The notes under the pieces: generated by a model
The model's input: the letters and a program-made list of their open reading frames with translations, nothing else
Databases searched by the model: none
Told to the model about the DNA's origin: nothing
Program-made: the position numbers and the translations under genes
From: a bacterium
GTDB lineage: Bacteria; Fidelibacterota; UBA2242
NCBI GenBank assembly: GCA_018824205.1
Contig: JAHJGX010000084.1
Span: forward strand, 1-33,561
Length of the DNA stretch: 33,561 bases
Direction: 5' to 3'
In this document: positions 27,894 through 33,561 of the stretch, one piece after another
Position numbering within the stretch: position 1 is the first letter of the stretch
How the letters are laid out: every line of letters begins with the position of its first letter

Positions 27894-28781
27894 ATGGATT
27901 ACGAGGTAATTATTATTGGGGCCGGACCGGCCGGGATCAGCGCCGCGCTACAGTTGAAACGGTATGACATTCCGGCCCTTTTAATTGAGAAAGATCGAAT
28001 CGGCGGACTGTTGCTGAATGCCGGGCTGGTGGAGAATTATCCCGGTTTTCCCGATGGCATCGGCGGACCGCAGTTAGTTGATTTGTTTAAAAGACAGCTG
28101 GAAAAAAACTCAATTCCGGTAATTAAGGCAGAACTTACTGCGCTGGAGTGTAAAAACGATTTTATTATAGGGACATTCGGTAATCAGCGATTCAATGCAC
28201 GGCATCTTGTTATTGCCACCGGTACAAAACCGCGAAAAATAAATAAAGAAATAAATATTTCCCCTGGAATATATCATAGAATATTTTCTGAAGTTTATCC
28301 GTTAATTGGGATAATGAACATGCACATTGTGATTGTCGGAGCTGGTGATGCGGCATTTGATTATGCCTTGAATTTGGCAGCTCGGAACAGGGTGACGATT
28401 TGTAACCGTGGGACCGTAATAAAGGCGCTGCCACTGCTTGTCCGGCGGGCCGACGCAAATGGGAGTATTGAATACCGGGAGAACACGAGCATTAGTGAAC
28501 TTTTCAGCGCTGAGAGCGGCGCAGTCGGTATCCGTTGTTACCGTAACGGAAAAATAGAGACCTTGAAAGCGGACTATCTGATTTGGGCGATTGGCCGGGA
28601 GCCGCAATTGGATTTTCTGCCGGAGTCTTTAGTGATTATGAATGATCAGGCCGGAGTAAAACAAAATATGTATTTTATTGGTGATGTTAGGAATAGTGCA
28701 TTTCGGCAAACAGCCATCGCCGTCGGTGACGGTATCAAGGCGGCCATGGTCATTGCTGCACAGTTGAAAGGAAACGGGTAG
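27894..28781 (+). CDS. FAD-dependent pyridine-nucleotide oxidoreductase, thioredoxin-reductase-like, no CxxC
   Basis: A 295-residue two-dinucleotide-domain flavoprotein. The FAD motif GAGPAGISAALQLKRYD is near the N-terminus, GTKP follows the first domain, and a second Rossmann motif IVGAGDAAFDYAL marks the NAD(P) site. FIGDVRNSAFRQTAIAVGDG closes the FAD domain. The redox-active CxxC of thioredoxin reductase is absent; its cysteines are isolated. It may reduce a flavodoxin or ferredoxin-type carrier, and could feed electrons to the radical SAM enzyme encoded two bases downstream. The fold is sure and the partner is an inference. Confidence 0.86.
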   Translation: MDYEVIIIGAGPAGISAALQLKRYDIPALLIEKDRIGGLLLNAGLVENYPGFPDGIGGPQLVDLFKRQLEKNSIPVIKAELTALECKNDFIIGTFGNQRFNARHLVIATGTKPRKINKEINISPGIYHRIFSEVYPLIGIMNMHIVIVGAGDAAFDYALNLAARNRVTICNRGTVIKALPLLVRRADANGSIEYRENTSISELFSAESGAVGIRCYRNGKIETLKADYLIWAIGREPQLDFLPESLVIMNDQAGVKQNMYFIGDVRNSAFRQTAIAVGDGIKAAMVIAAQLKGNG

Positions 28782-28783
28782 AA

Positions 28784-29728
28784 GTGGAGATAATTGCAAG
28801 CAGCGGCAGAGAAGATGTAGCCATCGTCTATATTGCACGAACAGAGGACGGTGGACTGATCGAATTCGTTGAAGCCCTGCAGCCACCCCTGCCCCGCCGG
28901 GAAAAGTGGGTGCTGATTATTTCCACAATGTTCGGATGTCCGATAAAATGCCTGATCTGCGACGCCCATTCCGTCTACCAGGGAAAATTATCGAAAGAGC
29001 AAATGCTGGATCAAATTGATTATCTCATCGCAAAACGATTCGGGAGCGGCCCGATACCGGTCCGAAAATTTAAAATTCAATTTGCCCGGATGGGTGAACC
29101 GGCGTTGAACGAGGCGGTTCTGGATGTTTTGAAGGAGCTGCCGACTCGTTATCCCGGGCAGGCAATTATCCCGGTGCTTTCGACCATTGCTCCGCTGGGA
29201 ACGGAAACATTTTTTCAAGAATTGCTGGATATAAAAAACGCATCTTACGGAGATGGTCGGTTTCAGTTGCAGTTTTCCATTCATTCCAGCGATGAACATG
29301 TCCGGGATCGTTTAATACCGGTGCGGAAGTGGACATTTAAACAGATTGCCGATTATGGAGAGCGGTTGATCAACGGCAATGATCGCAAAGTGACCCTGAA
29401 TTTCGCCCTGGCAAAAAATATTCCGGTGAATCCGAAAATTATCCGGGATTATTTCAACCCAACCCTGTTTTTCTTAAAACTTACACCGGTGAATCCGACT
29501 TATTCCGCTATAAAAAACAATATTGTCTCATCGATTAATCCCTGGGAAAACACCGAACAACCGAAATTCATCGATAAACTGAAAGAATATGGTTATGATG
29601 TTTTATTAAGTATCGGCGAACCCGAAGAAAACCTGATTGGCAGTAACTGCGGGCAATTTATTCAGAAGCATCTGAATGAGAATCTGGTTATCAAGGGTGC
29701 TTATACTTATTCTGTAAATTCGGTTTGA
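28784..29728 (+). CDS. RlmN/Cfr-like radical SAM protein
   Basis: A 314-residue radical SAM enzyme starting at GTG. The cluster cysteines are Cys52, Cys56 and Cys59 in FGCPIKCLICDA. ARMGEPALN is the GEP-type SAM motif, LQFSIHSSDEHVRDRLIP matches the RlmN LAVSLHAPND-type strand, and SNCGQF (Cys289) matches the RlmN ACGQL motif that carries the methyl-accepting Cys355. The other mechanistic cysteine of RlmN (Cys118, seven residues before the first cluster Cys) is Ile here. It is shorter than RlmN (about 380). It may modify an RNA or another substrate by a variant of the RlmN chemistry. It is the last gene of the unit. Confidence 0.82.
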   Translation: MEIIASSGREDVAIVYIARTEDGGLIEFVEALQPPLPRREKWVLIISTMFGCPIKCLICDAHSVYQGKLSKEQMLDQIDYLIAKRFGSGPIPVRKFKIQFARMGEPALNEAVLDVLKELPTRYPGQAIIPVLSTIAPLGTETFFQELLDIKNASYGDGRFQLQFSIHSSDEHVRDRLIPVRKWTFKQIADYGERLINGNDRKVTLNFALAKNIPVNPKIIRDYFNPTLFFLKLTPVNPTYSAIKNNIVSSINPWENTEQPKFIDKLKEYGYDVLLSIGEPEENLIGSNCGQFIQKHLNENLVIKGAYTYSVNSV

Positions 29729-29740
29729 TTTACGTCGTCT

Positions 29741-30841
29741 TCAGTCCCAAAGGGAATCTTCGATCAGGGACTTTACCCATTCCCGTTGTACCCAGAGCGC
29801 GCAGCCGCCGTTGGATTCGTCCAGTTTATCCCGGTTTTCGCGGATGGTTTTCAGGAACCTGGATTTAAGAGCATCTTTCAAAGACAGGTCCCGCAAACTG
29901 ACGTCGGAATAGGGCGCAAAGGGACAGGGTTCCAGGCTGCCGTCGGGGGCGACGTGCACAAAACCACGCCCGGAGGAGAGACAGCCGCCGAACTGTTTCT
30001 CATCCCCTGGAAAAGCGACGAAGAGTGCCGGGAATTTCGCCCGGAAATTTTCCATCAAACCATAAACACTACAGGTTTGTTCGAGGGTTAGTTCCATATC
30101 TTCTGTACCATCCTGAACGGGGATATAATCGATGAAGAAAAATAGTTTTGAACCGAGTTTGGTCAGAGATTTGATTAAATCTTCATTCGTAAGCGTATCG
30201 AAAGTCGGCCGGGTCATGGTAAAAGAAATACCGAAGAAGATATTGGTTTTTTTAATCCGTTCAATGATGCGAACCAGGTGATCATAAACGCCTTCGCCGC
30301 GGCGTTCGTTGGTGTCGCTGCGCATGCCTTCCATGCTGATAATGGGCAGAACATTCTTCTGTTTTTTAAATTCAGCAATTGTGGCCGGATTCAGCAGCAT
30401 TCCATTTGTAAAAACGGGGAAAATGATATCCGGGAACTGAGCGGTAATTTCAAACAAATCCGGCCGGATCAGCGGTTCGCCGCCGGCCAGCAGGATAATG
30501 GACACACCCAGATCGTGAGCTTCGCTGATCACTTCTTTAAGTTTAGCGCTGCTCATTTCCGGAGTATTTTCGCGCTGCTGGGCCAGCGCATAGCAGCCCT
30601 TGCATTTCAGGTTGCAGCGGTTGGTGACGCTGATAATCATGAAGGGGGGCACGTGCACGTCTTTCTGTTCCCAATCCAGACGGCGTTTTTCGGCTTGTTT
30701 CTGCCAACGAATGCTCTTCAGGATAAATAAAGCCAGCGAAGGTTTTAGAAAGCTGACTTTCAGAGCGTCACCGACCAGTTGCCGGATGCCCTTATTCATT
30801 AAATCTATATAATTTGAGTTTTCCTGCATTGGTCTTTCCAT
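29741..30841 (-). CDS. Radical SAM protein with C-terminal SPASM-like cysteines
   Basis: A 366-residue radical SAM protein. The cluster motif TNRCNLKCKGCYA has Cys76, Cys80 and Cys83, followed by LLAGGEPLIRPDL. Later cysteines in FGGCLSSGRG, GSLEPCPFAP and NGGCALW may hold an auxiliary iron-sulfur cluster of SPASM or twitch type. The helical N-terminal 60 residues precede the core. An alternative ATG at 30829 has GGAAAG ahead and may be the true start. It converges on the RlmN-like gene with 12 bases between stops. SPASM proteins often modify peptides or mature enzymes, but no small precursor peptide gene is evident nearby. Confidence 0.83.
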   Translation of the reverse strand: MERPMQENSNYIDLMNKGIRQLVGDALKVSFLKPSLALFILKSIRWQKQAEKRRLDWEQKDVHVPPFMIISVTNRCNLKCKGCYALAQQRENTPEMSSAKLKEVISEAHDLGVSIILLAGGEPLIRPDLFEITAQFPDIIFPVFTNGMLLNPATIAEFKKQKNVLPIISMEGMRSDTNERRGEGVYDHLVRIIERIKKTNIFFGISFTMTRPTFDTLTNEDLIKSLTKLGSKLFFFIDYIPVQDGTEDMELTLEQTCSVYGLMENFRAKFPALFVAFPGDEKQFGGCLSSGRGFVHVAPDGSLEPCPFAPYSDVSLRDLSLKDALKSRFLKTIRENRDKLDESNGGCALWVQREWVKSLIEDSLWD

Positions 30842-30956
30842 TTTTTCTGATTTTAATATACCGGATTCAGATGAAACAGAAGGTGGATAGTTGTCACAGA
30901 ATTCGCTAAACTACGAAAAATGTGATTTGAAACAAAATTGCGGAGAATATTCGGTT

Positions 30957-31430
30957 ATGAAGAAATTGAAAAACCCCTTTGTCGATCAGAAAGGTTACAA
31001 CTGCTTTGTCTGTTCGCCCCGCAATGCCGTGGGTCTGCACCTGGATTTTTATCTTGATGGCGATGTTATTAAAGCCCGTTGGAAACCCGAAGATCAGTAC
31101 CAGGGCTATCCCAACGTTCTGCACGGCGGCATTCAGGCAACATTGCTGGACGAAGTGGCCAGCTGGGCGGTTTATGCCGTTGCCGGAACCGGGGGCGTGA
31201 CTTCCAGAATTAATGTGCAATATAAAAAACCGGTGCTGATTGATAAAGGCGAAATCAGTCTGACAGCGGAGATTATTGAACATAAAAAACGGATTATGTC
31301 CATGCAGACCCGGCTGTATGATGGTGGAGGCACACTCTGTACTGAGGGTGTTGTGGATTACTATGTATACCCGGAAGAAGTCGCCCGGGCGAAGATGCAT
31401 TATCCCGGCAAAGCGGCGTTTTTTAAATAA
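30957..31430 (+). CDS. PaaI-like hotdog-fold thioesterase
   Basis: A 157-residue hotdog protein likely to hydrolyse an acyl-CoA thioester. I chose the ATG at 30957 because GGAGA lies ahead and the protein then begins MKKLKNPFVDQKGYNCFVCSP. A TTG 22 codons upstream is possible. NAVGLHLDFYLDGD and YPNVLHGGIQATLLDEVASWA are the classical N-terminal strand and catalytic helix with the HGG motif. Its divergent neighbour is the radical SAM gene. The substrate is unknown. Confidence 0.86.
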   Translation: MKKLKNPFVDQKGYNCFVCSPRNAVGLHLDFYLDGDVIKARWKPEDQYQGYPNVLHGGIQATLLDEVASWAVYAVAGTGGVTSRINVQYKKPVLIDKGEISLTAEIIEHKKRIMSMQTRLYDGGGTLCTEGVVDYYVYPEEVARAKMHYPGKAAFFK

Positions 31431-31491
31431 ATTTAAAAATGTTTAATGAAAACTGATGAAACAGTTAGCTCTCCACTGGTTTTTAGTAAAA

Positions 31492-31535
31492 CCCCCGAAT
31501 TCTTCAACGGGAGCCCCTGCTGGGAAATTCGGGGG
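31492..31535. repeat. Strong inverted repeat after the thioesterase gene
   Basis: CCCCCGAATT (31492-31501) is the exact complement of AATTCGGGGG (31526-31535). The 24 bases between can fold further (CCC/GGG). There is no T tract after it on the plus strand, so it is not a standard terminator. Confidence 0.6.
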
Positions 31536-31547
31536 ATATCTCAATAA

Positions 31548-31730
31548 AATACACTGAAGGCTTACGTCGAACTCGCGTTAAATAGGTTAGAATTCAGGTA
31601 TCCTGATGTAATTGGACCATTTGATAAACCAGGAACCGTTGATTTGACCGGAAGCTTGCTCCCAGTTTTTCTTAAAAAAATCAACCCGGGGGGAGAGCTG
31701 CGGATCATCACTGAGCCGGAGTTCAGCTAA
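31548..31730 (+). pseudogene. Orphan 3' gene fragment, possibly methyltransferase-like
   Basis: Sixty codons are open after an in-frame stop at 31545 and end at TAA 31728-31730, with no proper start codon. The product reads smoothly, with VELALNRLEFRYPDVIG, DLTGSLLPVFLKKINPGG and ELRIITEPEF. LPVFLKKINPGGELRII resembles the late strand of class I SAM methyltransferases. A terminator-like hairpin follows directly. It is probably the tail of a broken gene. The identity is uncertain. Confidence 0.4.
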
Positions 31731-31734
31731 TTAA

Positions 31735-31760
31735 AAACCCGGTCATAAAACCGGGCTTTA
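31735..31760 (+). terminator. Intrinsic terminator-like hairpin
   Basis: CCCGGT (31738-31743) pairs with ACCGGG (31750-31755) around CATAAA, flanked by A-rich and T-rich sequence. It lies eight bases after the stop of the orphan fragment. Confidence 0.6.
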
Positions 31761-31852
31761 TAATATTTAACCTACGTATTAATTCGCAGGTCATTTCATA
31801 ATAATTAGCAGATCAAAACAATTTTTACCCAACTGACACGCCGCAAGTCCAA

Positions 31853-32020
31853 CGTATGACGCAAAATGAGTAACTAAAGCGTACAAATGAGTTTCGTATG
31901 ACGCAAAATGACTAGCTCAAGCATACAAATGAACTTCGTATGACACAAAATGACTAACTCAAGCGCACAAATGAACTTCGTATGACACAAAACGTGTAAC
32001 TCAGGCGTATTATGCTCAAC
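31853..32020. repeat. Four tandem 42-base repeats
   Basis: Units start at 31853, 31895, 31937 and 31979, each with CGTATGACRCAAAA. The first three continue through a conserved stretch containing ACAAATGA. Each unit looks like two related 21-base halves that share AAATGA. Units differ by a few substitutions, and the last is the most degraded. No frame is open through the array; each unit contains a stop. Confidence 0.85.
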
Positions 32021-32130
32021 TGATGCTTACAAACGCATTTCTGACGCTACCAAAGGGCGAATGGAGTTCGAAAGTCGAAGGTCAAATTGGAGGGAAAATC
32101 GAAGAGAGATTTAAGAAGTTCGTTGGTTCT

Positions 32131-32300
32131 TTTTACCGCCAAGACGCCAAGAGTGTAGCCAAGTTCGCTAAGAATATCTATTGCAAAAATATCCAGAATA
32201 TTATTCCCTTTTTGCGCCCTCTGTGCTTCGGCTTAGCGTGCTTTGCGGTTAGTTTTTTTTACCGCCAAGACGCCAAGAGCAGCGCTAAGTTCGCCAAGAA
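32131..32300. repeat. 170-base duplicated block, copy A
   Basis: This block is nearly identical to 32501-32670, at an offset of 370 bases. It begins and ends with the same short module (TACCGCCAAGACGCCAAGA and GCTAAGTTCGC). Its middle contains CTTAGCGTGCTTTGCGGTTA, a degenerate inverted version of the module. Confidence 0.85.
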
Positions 32301-32500
32301 AAAGGCAGGACAAAGATCAAAGGGCTAAAGGCGAAAGGAATTAGGTATATGGAAATTTCCGGCTTTGCGATTAGTTCCGTATTCAACCACGAATTGCACT
32401 AATTACACGAAAAAAAGGCTTAGCGGATAGCCAAAGGCTGGAATAAAAAATATTCTCTGTGATCTTTGTGGTGATTCTTCCGGCCTATGCATTTAATTTC

Positions 32501-32670
32501 TTTTACCGCCAAGACGCCAAGAGTGTAGCCAAGTTCGCTAAGAATATCTATTGCAAAAATATCCAGAATATTATTCCCTTTTTGCGCCCTCTGTGCTTCG
32601 GCTTAGCGTGCTTTGCGGTTAGTTTTTTTTACCGTCAAGACGCCAAGATCAGCGCTAAGTTCGCAAGGAA
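32501..32670. repeat. 170-base duplicated block, copy B
   Basis: Second copy of the block at 32131-32300. The few differences lie in the last 40 bases (ACCGTCAAG for ACCGCCAAG, GATC for GAGC, and the final module). The high identity suggests a recent duplication or gene conversion. Confidence 0.85.
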
Positions 32671-32718
32671 AATTTAATGTTAGAAATATTTGTCGGCTTA
32701 TTTTCTCTCCGGAAGTGT

Positions 32719-33405
32719 CTATTTCCCAAGGGCCCGGAGTGTCTTGGCGAAACTGAAGGCGGCTTTGATCTCGGGCCGGCCTTTGAAGACCCGTTTGGCT
32801 ACTTTGCAGATTGCCATTATCTCGTTATAGATGGCGTTGAATTCCGTGACGGCTTCCAGGTTGTTGCCGGCAGTGCCGGATTTGAGGGATTCCTGTTTGA
32901 TATTCGCGGCATGGATAAGGTCGGCGGCCGCGGTGAGATCATCGAGCAGCGTCGCGGCAATACCTTTCGCGGTGATTTCGGTTTTGAGTTCGTCGGTCAT
33001 GTTCTGACGGATCTGCATCAGCAGGTTGATTAACGCCTCCTGGTTGTTTCTCCGTACTTTATGATAATAACTGTCAAACCCGAAATGATAGAGCAGTTCG
33101 GCATAACGCGGCTTATCGAAATTGACTTCCAGCTGGGTCTTGAACAGGCCGAGTTTATCGAGGGCGTCTTTCTGCAGGGCGAGCAGATCACGGGTGGCGT
33201 TCCGCAAATCGGCGCGGTAATCGATACCGATATATTGCGTACCGGCGGCGTCGATGCGATTTCTGAGATCGTCGCCATAGGGATCGACCCAGCTGCTCTG
33301 CACGGCGATGAGGGGTTCTTTGTTCGCCAGGAAACTCTCGTCGATGGTGGCAGCTACGACGAGACATTTCATGTCGCTGCAATTGTAATCACGTGAGATT
33401 GTCAT
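32719..33405 (-). CDS. Unrecognised helical protein
   Basis: A 228-residue protein I do not recognise. It has no signal peptide or membrane segment. Residues from about 70 to the end look almost wholly helical, with heptad-like runs such as RNATRDLLALQKDALDKLGL and NNQEALINLLMQIRQNM. The N-terminal 60 residues contain CLVVAATIDESFL and a WVDPYGDDLRNRIDAAG stretch. The start is well supported by GGAGGT five bases before the ATG. It stands alone after the repeat field, so its context gives no function. Confidence 0.7.
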   Translation of the reverse strand: MTISRDYNCSDMKCLVVAATIDESFLANKEPLIAVQSSWVDPYGDDLRNRIDAAGTQYIGIDYRADLRNATRDLLALQKDALDKLGLFKTQLEVNFDKPRYAELLYHFGFDSYYHKVRRNNQEALINLLMQIRQNMTDELKTEITAKGIAATLLDDLTAAADLIHAANIKQESLKSGTAGNNLEAVTEFNAIYNEIMAICKVAKRVFKGRPEIKAAFSFAKTLRALGK

Positions 33406-33430
33406 AATACCTCCAAGGTTTGGGGTTAGT

Positions 33431-33460
33431 GGACCGGGATATGCCGGTCCGGGTTTTTTT
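33431..33460 (+). terminator. Terminator-like hairpin upstream of the unrecognised gene, facing plus
   Basis: GGACCGG (33431-33437) pairs with CCGGTCC (33444-33450), then GGG and seven T. It reads as a terminator on the plus strand, although no plus-strand gene ends here. On the minus strand it lies in the 5' leader of the 33405 gene without a T tract. Confidence 0.45.
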
Positions 33461-33561
33461 ATATGATTGTATATTAAAGATTGGACAGGACAGAACTGAT
33501 TTGGTGGGATGGCGAACTATGCAAAATTAATTACAGGCTTAATCCTGAATCATCCCGGGAA

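Noticed and set aside
31492-31535. Integron attC site
   Set aside because: The required RYYYAAC and GTTRRRY core pairs are missing and there is no integrase or cassette array.
31853-32020. CRISPR array
   Set aside because: The units are directly adjacent, without unique spacers, and no cas gene is present.
32023-32328. Open frame of 101 codons on the plus strand
   Set aside because: It runs through the 170-base repeat block and its peptide (FYRQDAKS... twice) is only the translated repeat. No homologous protein pattern or ribosome site is seen.
32459-32677. Open frame of 72 codons on the plus strand
   Set aside because: Same translated repeat as in the first block; its existence follows from the duplication.
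32677-33033. Plus-strand open frame of 118 codons
   Set aside because: It mirrors the minus-strand gene 32719-33405, which has a strong Shine-Dalgarno site and smooth helical protein character.

Overview
The window comes from a bacterium with a Gram-negative envelope, most likely in the Fibrobacterota-Chlorobiota-Bacteroidota (FCB) superphylum or a neighbouring candidate phylum such as Calditrichota, KSB1 or Neomarinimicrobiota. The evidence is an LptF/LptG-type permease, a secreted peptidase ending in a QNYPNPFNPTT-type sorting tail, and a bifunctional HisB whose phosphatase half lacks the enterobacterial zinc loop. Genes have Shine-Dalgarno sites and use ATG, GTG and TTG starts. The phylum is an inference; no rRNA gene is present to settle it.

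Layout. 1-5126: the end of an LPS-export permease gene, a pyrimidine-nucleoside phosphorylase, and, on the minus strand, a secreted M14 carboxypeptidase followed by an AlkD-like DNA glycosylase. 5227-16378: a complete branched-chain amino acid operon, ilvD-ilvB-ilvN-ilvC-cimA-leuA-leuC-leuD-leuB. Isoleucine is probably made from pyruvate through citramalate. 16378-18498: an insert-like block with an AT-rich BglII-type restriction enzyme and MT-A70 methyltransferase pair, plus a small XRE regulator and membrane-protein pair. It is bracketed by two copies of the leuB tail. 18548-25665: a complete histidine operon, hisG-D-C-B-H-A-F-IE, in the enterobacterial order with many overlapping start and stop codons. 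25666-31430: a lipoprotein-type M19 dipeptidase; a tight three-gene unit (cysteine hydrolase, FAD-dependent reductase, RlmN-like radical SAM protein); a radical SAM protein with a C-terminal cysteine region; and a hotdog thioesterase. 31431-32718: a gene-poor repeat field. 32719-33405: an unrecognised helical protein.

The strongest discoveries are two untranslated-leader attenuators. Upstream of ilvD lies a short open frame with a dense run of Ile, Leu and Val codons, and upstream of hisG lies one with two His-His pairs. In each, the last codons before the stop are complementary to the 5' arm of an intrinsic terminator placed just before the first structural gene. This is the ribosome-stalling attenuation logic of enterobacterial ilv and his operons, here in a very different lineage.

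Regulation and function fit together. Each operon carries a TTGACA-type promoter, a leader peptide sensing its own end products, and then the whole pathway. The two operons may once have been adjacent, before the restriction island landed between them. Within the repeat field, 32301-32500 shows only degenerate phrases of the kind common between genes in environmental bacteria, and I see no gene there.
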